This document shows positions 1 through 6,557 of a stretch of DNA of 7,634 bases, piece by piece (position 1 is the first letter of the stretch; each line of letters begins with the position of its first letter). The position numbers and the translations under genes were made by a program. The notes beneath the pieces are model-generated. The model was not told the DNA's origin. It saw only the letters and a program-made list of their open reading frames with translations, and searched no databases. Source of the DNA: Prosthecobacter debontii (GTDB taxonomy: Bacteria > Verrucomicrobiota > Verrucomicrobiia > Verrucomicrobiales > Akkermansiaceae); the NCBI GenBank assembly GCA_945883455.1, contig CAMCXJ010000105.1, positions 1-7,634 of the forward strand, read 5' to 3'.

Positions 1-1275
1 CGCTTCCGCGAGCGGGATCTGTTAGGTGATCCGTCGGGAAAACTGAGCTTGGACGGCGGGCTCCTCGACCGCATCTGGCAGGTCGGGATCGACACCATGC
101 GAGCATCCACCGAGGACTCCGCGGTCGATTCGGTCCGCGAACGCGGCGAGTGGACGGGGGATGTGTCGCTGGCGGGCATCGAGTTGCTGGGCCTTGGCTG
201 GAGTCACACGGGTGCGGCGCGGCGCGCGCTCTATCACTCGGCGGCGGCCGCGCGCGAGGATGGCATGGTGTCCGGCTGCGGCCCCGGGGAGTTGATCTAT
301 CTCGGCACCTACGCCGCCCAATGGGTGAACGCCTGCGTACGCTGTGCCGAACTCGAGGGGAGCACGGATCTGTTGGCCGATCTCGAAGGTCCCGCGCGCC
401 GCAACATCGAGGCGCTGCTTTCCTGCATCGAACCCGACGGCCGCCACCATCTGCCGTGGAGTTTCGTGGACTGGGGATACAAGCAGCCTGTAAAGAACCG
501 CCCCGAACCCGCCGTGCTCGCGCACGTGGTTGCCGCTGTCGATGCCTGGGATCGCTGGCAGAAACTGTTAGGACGCGACGGTGCGGGGGAAGCATGCAGG
601 AAAAAAGCGGATTTACTGCGGGATGTAGTCAGATCGGCGGTGGCTGAAGATCCGGAGTCCTATCATGCGGCGGTGCTCGGCGAGCGGATCGGCGCGGTGG
701 ATCGCGAAACGGCCGTGGCCGCAACCCTGCGGCAGCTGCTTTCCTCGTTTCCCTGCAACCCCGCAGCCAAACGCCTTCGCGACCCGACGCAGGCCTCGCC
801 CGCGGTCGCCACGCCGTATTTCACGAACTACTCGATCGACCTGCTGATCCGCGCGGGCAAGGTGGATGAGGCGATCGATATCTGGCGCAAGGCCTGGGGC
901 TGGATGCTCGACGGAGGCGCGACCACGTGGTGGGAGGTTTTCGACGAGCGCTGGAGCCGCTGCCATTACTGGGCCAGTGCTCCCACCTGGCAGATGAGCC
1001 GTCGTATCCTGGGTGCTGACTGCACACTGCACGATGGCAGGCCTGTCATCCGCATCGCCGTCCATCCGGGCAGCCTGGAACGGGCTGCGGGCCGGACCGC
1101 ATTTCCCGGCGCCGGCTGGGCCGACATCACTTGGAAACGCGAAGGCGAAGGCATCGCGTACCAAGTGGTGTGTCCCGCGCCGTGGACGCTGCTCCGGCGG
1201 GGCACAACCGTCGCGTGCGCGGCAGGAGCCACGGAATTCCGCCTGTCCCTTGCCGAAGCCGCATTCGTGCCATAG
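1..1275 (+). CDS. GH78 alpha-L-rhamnosidase-like protein, 3' part
   Basis: The frame is open from base 1, so the gene is cut by the window edge and the ATGs inside are not its start; 424 residues are visible. GH78 enzymes hydrolyse terminal alpha-L-rhamnosyl bonds by inversion. Seen here, numbering from base 1: the RERGEWTGD stretch matches the GH78 general-acid motif (Glu47 at bases 139-141); an aromatic SFVDWGY patch lies near residue 155; GATTWWE carries the expected second catalytic Glu (Glu312, bases 934-936); and the following CHYW supplies the conserved His322. Residues after about 330 fit the C-terminal beta-sandwich domain of the family. The visible part therefore covers most of the (alpha/alpha)6 catalytic barrel plus the C-terminal domain, and both catalytic carboxylates are intact. 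The TAG at 1273-1275 is followed by 12 in-frame sense codons ending at TAA 1312-1314, so the true end may be 1314. The exact substrate cannot be read from this half, and secretion is unknown because the N-terminus is missing. Confidence 0.85.
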   Translation, partial: RFRERDLLGDPSGKLSLDGGLLDRIWQVGIDTMRASTEDSAVDSVRERGEWTGDVSLAGIELLGLGWSHTGAARRALYHSAAAAREDGMVSGCGPGELIYLGTYAAQWVNACVRCAELEGSTDLLADLEGPARRNIEALLSCIEPDGRHHLPWSFVDWGYKQPVKNRPEPAVLAHVVAAVDAWDRWQKLLGRDGAGEACRKKADLLRDVVRSAVAEDPESYHAAVLGERIGAVDRETAVAATLRQLLSSFPCNPAAKRLRDPTQASPAVATPYFTNYSIDLLIRAGKVDEAIDIWRKAWGWMLDGGATTWWEVFDERWSRCHYWASAPTWQMSRRILGADCTLHDGRPVIRIAVHPGSLERAAGRTAFPGAGWADITWKREGEGIAYQVVCPAPWTLLRRGTTVACAAGATEFRLSLAEAAFVP

Positions 1276-1339
1276 GGCTACTATCTGGACGGCAAGCGCC
1301 TGCGCTTCATCTAACAGCCGCATGATCCATCGATGCCTC

Positions 1340-1358
1340 CGGGAGGTGAATGCTCCCG
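1340..1358. other. Small hairpin between convergent genes
   Basis: CGGGAG (1340-1345) and CTCCCG (1353-1358) form a 6-bp stem with a 7-base loop. It lies 65 bases after the GH78 TAG and 26 bases after the downstream TAA. No run of T follows on either strand, so it is only a weak candidate for a terminator or an mRNA 3'-end structure. Confidence 0.25.
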
Positions 1359-1399
1359 AAATTCCACACAGAATTGCGCGGAAGAACCGTTGTTTCCCC

Positions 1400-1414
1400 C
1401 CCGCTCAATGCGGG
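1400..1414. terminator. Candidate hairpin terminator between convergent genes
   Basis: CCCGC (1400-1404) and GCGGG (1410-1414) form a 5-bp stem with a 5-base loop, starting 5 bases past the stop codon of the minus-strand GH71/99-like gene. The placement fits a terminator for that gene, and for the + strand gene the hairpin is followed by the modestly T-rich CTTGTTC. The stem is short and there is no real T tract, so this is tentative. The rest of the 1276-1419 gap shows no gene. Confidence 0.3.
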
Positions 1415-1419
1415 CTTGT

Positions 1420-3264
1420 TCACCGCGCGAGATATCGAAACCGGAACCGCCCGGACGGAGCGGTGTCGCCGGTCACGAAAAACTCGGTGAGATCGTCTGG
1501 CAGCGGAATGTTGTCCATCCACTTGAAATCGAAGGTCACGGGGTCTCCGCCCAGCCCGAGGGCGCTGCGTGGTATGGCCATGTGCATCTGGTTTCCCTCC
1601 ACCCTGTATCGAACATGCGCGGACTGCAGCCAATTCCTTCCGCCGTTGTTTTTCTCCAGCACCGCGCCCTGTGCGCCGGGCGGCATGCGGTTGATGATGT
1701 AATCGAAGCCGTTCCAGGTGGGGTGCGCCGGATTCCCGGTGCGGATGAGCAGCGTCATCCAATCGGGGTCGCTGGAGGGGGTGATCGGTTTTTCCGTCCG
1801 GACGTGGAAGTAGATGTGGTCCTTGTCGCGGGCCACCTTCATGCCCAGAAGGCTGTTGCGTCCCGACGTGTTGACGTATCGCGGGCCATCCTGCCCTTGC
1901 CAGGTGGTGCCGTTGCCTTCGAAGTCCGGGGAGGGGACGGTGACCCGGGTTTCCGGCGCGCGCCCGAAGCCGTCGTGGTCGCGCGGGATGGTGTTGCCCG
2001 CATGTCCCGTGAACTCCGGCCCGACGTCCTGCCATTGATCGAACGAACCGGCGATATCGATGGTTTTCGGCGGAGTGGCTCCGGGGATTTCCGGAACGCC
2101 CTTGTAGCGCCGGATATTGGCGATCGCCTGATAGTAGAAATTATCCCCGAAGCCGCCTTTCATCGGCTCGATGTCGCGGGAGAATTCCTCGTTGAAGCCA
2201 TCGCATTGCACCCATGGGGTTTGCATGGAGTGGGTCAGCCCGGCGATCCATTCGTTCCATGCGGTGATCATGACGAACTTCGGATCGACCTTGAGCGCGT
2301 GATCCCACTGTTCCTGGAAATTGAGCCCGCGCCGGATGGCGTCGATGGAAGGATCCTGCTTGCCGCCGCTGAAACCGCGGCCGCGTGCATTGCCGGTGTG
2401 CATCAATTCGACAGCGCCGGTCTGCCAATGCATGTTCTGTGCGGGCGACACGTTGATCTGCTCAGCCACCTTGGGCTCGGTGGTGAACCCGTAGGCCTGC
2501 GGGTGCACGCCGAGCCAGTGCCAGGCGTAGGGCGTATTGCCGTAGGGCGGGGTGCCGGGCCAGAAGGCGGTGCGCAAGGTGAAATATCCCCTCACTTCGG
2601 GGCTGGCGGCATCCGGATTGCAGAGCATCAGCGGTTTGCCATCCCAGATGAACCACAGGTCGTTGAATTTTCCCGGCCGGTAGAACTTCTCCAGCAACTG
2701 GTTCGCCATGTTGCCCATGTCGGTGTTGAGCATGAAACAGACCTGCGGGGTGCGGCCGCCTTCGCTGCGGATTTGCAACAGCACGGGCAGGAACCGGTTG
2801 AGCACGTTTTCGTAGATCTCGGCGTTGGTCGCATCCAATACGAGCGTATCCACCCCGGCATCGGCAAGCATGTGCATGTGGCGGCGGATCACCCACGGAT
2901 CCGTCAGCTTGTAGTAGCCGAACAGCGGCTCGCCCCAGTGCGCCATGTGCCATTGCTTCGGCCCGCGGTGGCGAAAAACCGGGGTCGTCCGCATGTCGGG
3001 CTGACCGGCGTGGATCTTCGTCACATCGTAAGGCCCGTAGCTGTATTCGTCGCCGGTCCAGGTGGGATAGAAGATGCCGACGAAGCGGTCATTTCTGTGA
3101 GGACCCGCTTCCGAGAAGAGCGGAAGTTCACGCCCCAGTGCGTCGGTCGCCGGCCATGGGACGCCGGGGTTGAAAGATTCGCCATGTGACGGTTCCGCGA
3201 TGATGGCCGCCATTGCTACGGCGACGCGAAGAAGGGATGAGGCTGACATTCTCACAGGAAGCAT
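1420..3264 (-). CDS. Secreted GH71/99-like protein with C-terminal CBM9-like domain
   Basis: This 614-residue protein begins with a signal peptide (hydrophobic stretch about residues 9-22, likely cleavage near SHG-ES at 28-30), so it acts outside the cytoplasm. Residues about 58-390 resemble the GH71/99-like TIM-barrel group: FVGIFYPTW near the start, AGVDTLVLDATNAEIY at 136-151, and AWNEWIAG at 335-342. In GH99 enzymes the matching motif is NEWxE with two catalytic Glu; here Glu338 is present but the second position is Ala341. From memory, NEWIA is common in this subgroup, so it may be a family trait and not decay. Residues about 400-614 (DQWQDVGPEF, GMKVARDKDHIYFHVRTE, FDFKWMDN) look like a CBM9-type beta-sandwich. 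It follows the WbsX-like gene by 35 bases and is probably the last gene of that unit. The start could also be Met6 (3249). Neither start has a clear ribosome-binding site. The substrate is not known; the name reflects fold similarity only. Confidence 0.8.
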   Translation of the reverse strand: MLPVRMSASSLLRVAVAMAAIIAEPSHGESFNPGVPWPATDALGRELPLFSEAGPHRNDRFVGIFYPTWTGDEYSYGPYDVTKIHAGQPDMRTTPVFRHRGPKQWHMAHWGEPLFGYYKLTDPWVIRRHMHMLADAGVDTLVLDATNAEIYENVLNRFLPVLLQIRSEGGRTPQVCFMLNTDMGNMANQLLEKFYRPGKFNDLWFIWDGKPLMLCNPDAASPEVRGYFTLRTAFWPGTPPYGNTPYAWHWLGVHPQAYGFTTEPKVAEQINVSPAQNMHWQTGAVELMHTGNARGRGFSGGKQDPSIDAIRRGLNFQEQWDHALKVDPKFVMITAWNEWIAGLTHSMQTPWVQCDGFNEEFSRDIEPMKGGFGDNFYYQAIANIRRYKGVPEIPGATPPKTIDIAGSFDQWQDVGPEFTGHAGNTIPRDHDGFGRAPETRVTVPSPDFEGNGTTWQGQDGPRYVNTSGRNSLLGMKVARDKDHIYFHVRTEKPITPSSDPDWMTLLIRTGNPAHPTWNGFDYIINRMPPGAQGAVLEKNNGGRNWLQSAHVRYRVEGNQMHMAIPRSALGLGGDPVTFDFKWMDNIPLPDDLTEFFVTGDTAPSGRFRFRYLAR

Positions 3265-3279
3265 GGTGCGGGATCATGG

Positions 3280-3307
3280 TCGCCTGCGGCGGAAACGCCT
3301 CAGGCGA
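3280..3307 (-). other. Strong intercistronic hairpin over the WbsX-like stop codon
   Basis: TCGCCTG (3280-3286) pairs with CAGGCGA (3301-3307), then after one mismatch (3287 with 3300) GGCG (3288-3291) pairs with CGCC (3296-3299), closing a 4-base loop: 11 base pairs in 28 bases. It overlaps the TGA at 3302-3300 and ends 15 bases before the next start codon at 3264. No T tract follows, so it is not a standard terminator. It could stabilise or process the mRNA, or reduce expression of the downstream gene. Confidence 0.5.
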
Positions 3308-4478
3308 TCGCGGGATGGTGTGCGGCCCGAGACTTGACCGGACCGAACACCCTGGCGACAGCCTCAAGATAAGCCATGCCGTTGACCATGTCAGGCTCGA
3401 TGTAGCTGCCTTCGGTCCACTCGTTCCACGCGTTGATGCTCATAAAGTTGGGTCCCGGCCGGCTGCTCAGGCGGTCGCGGAAGATTTCGAGCGTCCTTTG
3501 GAACGCCTCGGGTGTGTTGCCGCCGATCAGGTTGGAGAAGGTCGATTCCGGAAGCGGTTCCCAGATGTCGGTCTGAACCGTGCGCGGGGAGTTGTCCCAG
3601 CCCATGGTGACATTGGGGAAGTAGGGGATGTCATATTCCTCCTCCATCCGGCTCCATACCTGCAGATACTTGGCCAACACCTCGGCGTGCGGCGTGTAGG
3701 GAGACTCGTCCAGTTCCGCGTGGTGGATCCAGACGTAGCTCGTCACGCTGTCGAAACCGAGAGCCGCGACCAACTGCGGCATGTCCTTGATCACTACCTC
3801 GCCCGGCAGCACCGGTTTGCCCCAGACCACCGCGTTGAAGTGCAGGTCGGGGAAACCGGCCGCGCGCACCCGCTCGCGGAATCCGTCGATCGCCTCACGC
3901 GTGGCCGCCACCGAGCCGTGGATGGCCACGAATTTCGACAGGTCGTAAACCGAGAAATAAGGGCACCCGTCCACCGTCAGGTAGGAGGGATGGGAGAAAT
4001 AGCGCCCGATGATCAAATCGGTGATGTAGCGGAAGGACTTTGGCGAAACCAAGCCCGGGTATAGCAACTCTTTGCCGAAGCAACGCCCCATCGGATGGAT
4101 GTTGATCCAGTCGTGGTTGGCCCACATCAGTGAGAACCCGATACGGTCCACGTTGCGCGCCTTGAGGAAACCCTGATCGAGGCAGCGATCGAGGAACGGC
4201 CCGTCGTCGTAATGATACCAGTCGAAGATGAAATGGTCGATGCCGTGGTCCACCGCCGCGTCGATTTTCCTCTCCATCACCTGCGGGTCGGACTCGTCCT
4301 CATGGCCCCACATGGGCACCTTCGGCTGCTGGTGGCCGGGAAAGCGCGGGATGGCGTGGCGGACGAGCTGCCACTCTGTCCAGCCGGGGCCGTGGATCTT
4401 CTCGTTGCGGGGATCGACGTGATAGTTCGGGAAATAATAGCAGCCGACACGGATGCGGTTGTTGGGTGATGGAATCAT
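3300..4478 (-). CDS. WbsX / GH99-like protein
   Basis: This is a recognisable member of the WbsX-like family, whose fold and motifs relate to GH99 endo-alpha-mannosidases and whose members often occur in glycan gene clusters. From the ATG at 4478 it has 392 residues. Seen: VGCYYFPNYH at residues 11-20, PGWTEW at 31-36, FPGHQQPKVPMWG at 46-58, GIDHFIFDWYHYDDGPFLDR at 79-98, and NAWNEWTEGSYIEPD near the C-terminus, with Glu353 and Glu356 at the two GH99 catalytic positions. The frame is open to an ATG at 4556 (26 extra residues), but those residues look unlike the family, whose members begin just before the YYFP strand, so 4478 is preferred. There is no signal peptide, so it is predicted cytoplasmic. 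It lies 109 bases after the pseudopilin-like gene and 35 bases before the secreted GH71/99-like gene, suggesting one transcript. Whether it hydrolyses or transfers sugars cannot be decided from sequence, though retention of both Glu favours hydrolase activity. Confidence 0.85.
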   Translation of the reverse strand: MIPSPNNRIRVGCYYFPNYHVDPRNEKIHGPGWTEWQLVRHAIPRFPGHQQPKVPMWGHEDESDPQVMERKIDAAVDHGIDHFIFDWYHYDDGPFLDRCLDQGFLKARNVDRIGFSLMWANHDWINIHPMGRCFGKELLYPGLVSPKSFRYITDLIIGRYFSHPSYLTVDGCPYFSVYDLSKFVAIHGSVAATREAIDGFRERVRAAGFPDLHFNAVVWGKPVLPGEVVIKDMPQLVAALGFDSVTSYVWIHHAELDESPYTPHAEVLAKYLQVWSRMEEEYDIPYFPNVTMGWDNSPRTVQTDIWEPLPESTFSNLIGGNTPEAFQRTLEIFRDRLSSRPGPNFMSINAWNEWTEGSYIEPDMVNGMAYLEAVARVFGPVKSRAAHHPAIA

Positions 4479-4587
4479 TGGCTTGTTCGGGGTTTGGAGG
4501 AATTCTCCAGGCGGATACGGTTTCGGTAGGCATGCACTGCAAACCCGTCTGGTCATGCCATGGGTTGCGGGTTCGCCGGCAGGTGAT

Positions 4588-5409
4588 TCATGGGTCGAGG
4601 GTGAAGTATCGGCGCCGCTGCGCCTGATCCATGTTCTTCACATCGAGCTTCTCCACATGCCCATCAGCGAAGAGCGAAGCCGCACCGCCAGAATTTCGCG
4701 GTTGGGGCCCGCTTTTGGGATCATACCCGTTTTGGGCAAAAACCCTGCCGTCGAAAGCCCAACCGCTGGACCAGTTGGGTTCAACCACACTGCAGCAGAT
4801 GACCTTTCTTGAGGGGTCGGAGAGGATCGACACAGGCACTCCCTGCTTGCTTCCAAACCGCAACCTGCACTCTTCCGCATCCGGCAGGATGGCGGCGTTG
4901 ACCCCGAACGAACCCATCGGGTGCTGCGGCATAGAGCCTCCATCGAGGCAGGGATCGTAGAAGAAATCCGGCAGAGGGCGCGTGGCGGTTTGAGGGGATT
5001 GGGCAAATCCGTATCCGGCGTTTTCAGCCAGCGTGCGCTGGAAGAACACCAGTCCGGGCGGGTTGCCGAAGTAACTTCCCCAATCGATGTAAAATGGGAG
5101 CCGGTTGTTGTTTTCCGTGGCAAAGGAGCCCACCAATACACCGATCTGCCTGAGATTCGACGTCGCCTTCGCGGATTTCGCGGCGCGGCTGGCCGCCCCT
5201 GCGGCGGTGAAGGCAATGAACGCGAGCGTGGCGACCACGGCGATCGTCACCAACAATTCGACAAGGGTGAAACCCGCCCGCGATGCCGGTCGGCATGACC
5301 GGGGGACCTGAGGACGCCGCGTCGCCCGATCCGTCTGGAAGTGGAGATCAAACATGCGGATGCGATGTTCGTGCGTCGGAGGAATCGCGTGTTGCCGGAT
5401 CTCAGACAT
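4588..5409 (-). CDS. Pseudopilin-like protein with type IV pilin N-terminal methylation motif
   Basis: This 273-residue protein has a prepilin peptidase site: a basic leader, then G46 | FTLVELLVTIAVVATLAFI, with Glu at +5 of the mature protein and one long hydrophobic helix. The rest is a soluble domain ending with SLFADGHVEKLD at 245-256, a motif typical of the large families of pilin-like proteins in Verrucomicrobia and Planctomycetes. Members are predicted inner-membrane or surface anchored, but their function is mostly unknown. The ATG at 5409 overlaps the stop of the upstream PEP-CTERM gene (ATGTCTGA), which supports translational coupling, but gives a long 46-residue leader; the ATG at 5355 would give 28 residues. 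No other type II secretion or pilus genes are nearby, so this is an isolated pilin-like protein expressed with the glycan genes, not part of an assembly operon. Three Cys lie in the C-terminal half (154, 181 and the CC pair at 205-206 make four in total). Substrate binding is a possibility only. Confidence 0.82.
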   Translation of the reverse strand: MSEIRQHAIPPTHEHRIRMFDLHFQTDRATRRPQVPRSCRPASRAGFTLVELLVTIAVVATLAFIAFTAAGAASRAAKSAKATSNLRQIGVLVGSFATENNNRLPFYIDWGSYFGNPPGLVFFQRTLAENAGYGFAQSPQTATRPLPDFFYDPCLDGGSMPQHPMGSFGVNAAILPDAEECRLRFGSKQGVPVSILSDPSRKVICCSVVEPNWSSGWAFDGRVFAQNGYDPKSGPQPRNSGGAASLFADGHVEKLDVKNMDQAQRRRYFTLDP

Positions 5410-6268
5410 TCCGCCGGCGGCGATGGAGGATGCCGAGCGACGTAAGGCCTATCAGTGACAACAACCCGCTGGATGGCTCGGGAATGACATCGAAGGTGAC
5501 CAAGCTGAACGGAGCAACCGATTGCGTTCCGCTCAACTGCCAGACTGCGGCGGTGAAAGTTTCGCTCGCACCCGCGGTGATGTCGAAAATGGCCATGTCA
5601 GGCGTGCCGTCGCGGGTAAGCGAATTGGAGAAGACGGTTCCGGTGCTGCTGCTGAAAATGCTCACAAAGTCGGGCGCAAAAGCGCTGCCGCCAGCGGTAT
5701 CGACAGTGATGCCGATGCGGAAAGTGGTGGCCGCGCCCACGGTGAACGAGAACGCCTGGCCGAAGAAGCCGTTATTGGAGCCTGATGGAGTGTTGAAGGG
5801 GCCGTTGGAGACCGACACCGAAAGCCCTCCCTGACGGTAAAGGGCCGATCCGTCCGGGCCGCGGAAAATCGGGTAGCCACCGAAATTCACATAGGAGCCG
5901 GCTCCGCCAGTCATTGAACTCAGGAACGCAGGCGCCAGACTCAAGGTCGGGTTGGATCCGGCGGAAATTCCCAAGTCGTTGCCGGAACCCGCGCTCTCGG
6001 AGACATTGCTAGGTGTGCTATTGGGTGTCGGCCTGATCTGATAGTAGCCGGCGCTGCCGTATTTGTTGTTACCGTCGATGTCATGGTTCTTCGCGACTGC
6101 CGCGTTGGACCAATTCTGCACGAGGAAGCCGTTGTCGGAATTGCCGATTTCCGTGTTGACGTAGGTGATGGTGGCGGCCATCGCGCCTTGCGCGCCCAGG
6201 TAACAGGCGGCGAGTCCGAGATGGATGAGGCTGGATGATCGCGGAATGGAGGGTTTGTTTTGGTGCAT
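5402..6268 (-). CDS. PEP-CTERM sorting domain protein, secreted
   Basis: From the ATG at 6268 the product has 288 residues: a signal peptide with probable cleavage at AMA-31, a Gly/Ser/Asn-rich, probably all-beta body, and a C-terminal sorting tail with VIPEPSSG at 261-268, a hydrophobic segment and the basic end HRRRRNV. In PEP-CTERM systems an exosortase recognises the PEP motif and the tail is removed or anchored in the envelope, often along with extracellular polysaccharide. No exosortase is in this window. The frame is open to an ATG at 6361, but that would add 31 residues ahead of a complete signal peptide and cross an inverted repeat, so 6268 is chosen; the base run before it is A-rich with no clear ribosome-binding site. 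The gene ends at 5402 inside the start of the pseudopilin-like gene. I recognise no catalytic or binding domain in the body, which includes the stretch GGYPIFRGPDGSALYRQGG; its function is unknown. Confidence 0.85.
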   Translation of the reverse strand: MHQNKPSIPRSSSLIHLGLAACYLGAQGAMAATITYVNTEIGNSDNGFLVQNWSNAAVAKNHDIDGNNKYGSAGYYQIRPTPNSTPSNVSESAGSGNDLGISAGSNPTLSLAPAFLSSMTGGAGSYVNFGGYPIFRGPDGSALYRQGGLSVSVSNGPFNTPSGSNNGFFGQAFSFTVGAATTFRIGITVDTAGGSAFAPDFVSIFSSSTGTVFSNSLTRDGTPDMAIFDITAGASETFTAAVWQLSGTQSVAPFSLVTFDVIPEPSSGLLSLIGLTSLGILHRRRRNV

Positions 6269-6290
6269 TTGTTTTTGGTGGTTTGTTGTA

Positions 6291-6324
6291 GGTATCAATC
6301 TAGGTGCGGCAGGGCGCTGATACC
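6291..6324 (-). repeat. Inverted repeat in the PEP-CTERM gene leader
   Basis: Perfect 7-base arms GGTATCA (6291-6297) and TGATACC (6318-6324) are separated by 20 bases. The nearer arm ends 22 bases before the ATG at 6268. It could be a stem-loop in the leader RNA or a spaced operator. Confidence 0.45.
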
Positions 6325-6416
6325 TTGAGATTCGCGCCGTAAATCCTTGCGGTAATGCCAAACGCCGGACAGTTCGGCAGCTTGCATCCGCCGGGCACTC
6401 CGGCTGCGGCAGCCTT

Positions 6417-6442
6417 GCGGAGGCCGGCTTCAGCCGCTCCGC
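6417..6442. repeat. GC-rich bulged hairpin
   Basis: GCGGAG (6417-6422) pairs with CTCCGC (6437-6442); after a 2-base bulge, CGGC (6425-6428) pairs with GCCG (6433-6436) around a TTCA loop, giving 10 base pairs in 26 bases. No T tract follows on the minus strand. It may be a REP-like element, a terminator lacking a U tract, or RNA structure. Confidence 0.4.
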
Positions 6443-6448
6443 CGTATG

Positions 6449-6460
6449 GTTTCCGGAAAC
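6449..6460. promoter_or_regulatory. Perfect palindrome, candidate operator
   Basis: GTTTCCGGAAAC is an exact 12-base palindrome in noncoding sequence, about 180 bases upstream of the PEP-CTERM start. Its GTTTC/GAAAC arms resemble those of the inverted repeat at 6514-6529, so both may be sites for one dimeric regulator. No binding protein is known. Confidence 0.3.
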
Positions 6461-6513
6461 TCAATCATGCCGGTTTGCCGGCCGACTTTCCTGACGGCAG
6501 CATGCGCTTTGAA

Positions 6514-6529
6514 GTTTCAATGGTGAAAC
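6514..6529. promoter_or_regulatory. Inverted repeat GTTTCA-N4-TGAAAC, candidate operator
   Basis: Exact 6-base arms (6514-6519 and 6524-6529) flank ATGG, 28 bases past the regulator's stop codon. A GGTTTCAA copy also occurs at 7486-7493 just upstream of the regulator start. Possibly a regulator half-site; a weak mRNA hairpin is the alternative. Confidence 0.3.
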
Positions 6530-6557
6530 CGGCGCGGCCCTCATGCCAATGCCGCTT

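Larger units (their letters stand above)
6269..6557 (-). promoter_or_regulatory. Dyad-rich intergenic region upstream of the PEP-CTERM gene
   Basis: No gene is supported here. The 289 bases between the regulator's stop and the PEP-CTERM start contain several inverted repeats: GTTTCA-ATGG-TGAAAC at 6514-6529; a short GCCGG/CCGGC hairpin at 6469-6482; the perfect palindrome GTTTCCGGAAAC at 6449-6460; a GC-rich bulged hairpin at 6417-6442; the dyad GGCTGC-G-GCAGCC at 6402-6414; and GGTATCA/TGATACC arms at 6291-6297 and 6318-6324. The region most likely holds the 3' end of the regulator transcript and the promoter and leader of the PEP-CTERM gene. I could not identify a convincing -35/-10 pair. 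Confidence 0.5.

Noticed and set aside
1333..3189. A 618-codon open frame on the + strand opposite the GH71/99-like gene
   Set aside because: It is antisense to a gene with a signal peptide, family motifs and a CBM-like domain. Its own translation shows no recognisable motifs and the openness is explained by GC-rich codon bias.
3213..4064. A 283-codon open frame on the + strand opposite the WbsX-like gene
   Set aside because: It is a shadow of a clearly recognisable WbsX/GH99-like protein, with no domain signal of its own.
4495..4509. Short inverted repeat TGGAG-GAATT-CTCCA upstream of the WbsX-like start
   Set aside because: The arms are only 5 bases and lie close to the start in a region with no other support; chance occurrence is likely.
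4479..4556. A longer WbsX-like protein starting at the ATG at 4556
   Set aside because: The 26 added residues are not like a signal peptide or the family's N-terminus, which begins just before the YYFP strand.
6269..6361. A longer PEP-CTERM protein starting at the ATG at 6361
   Set aside because: The added 31 residues precede a complete signal peptide and run across the inverted repeat at 6291-6324; the 6268 start gives a normal secreted protein.
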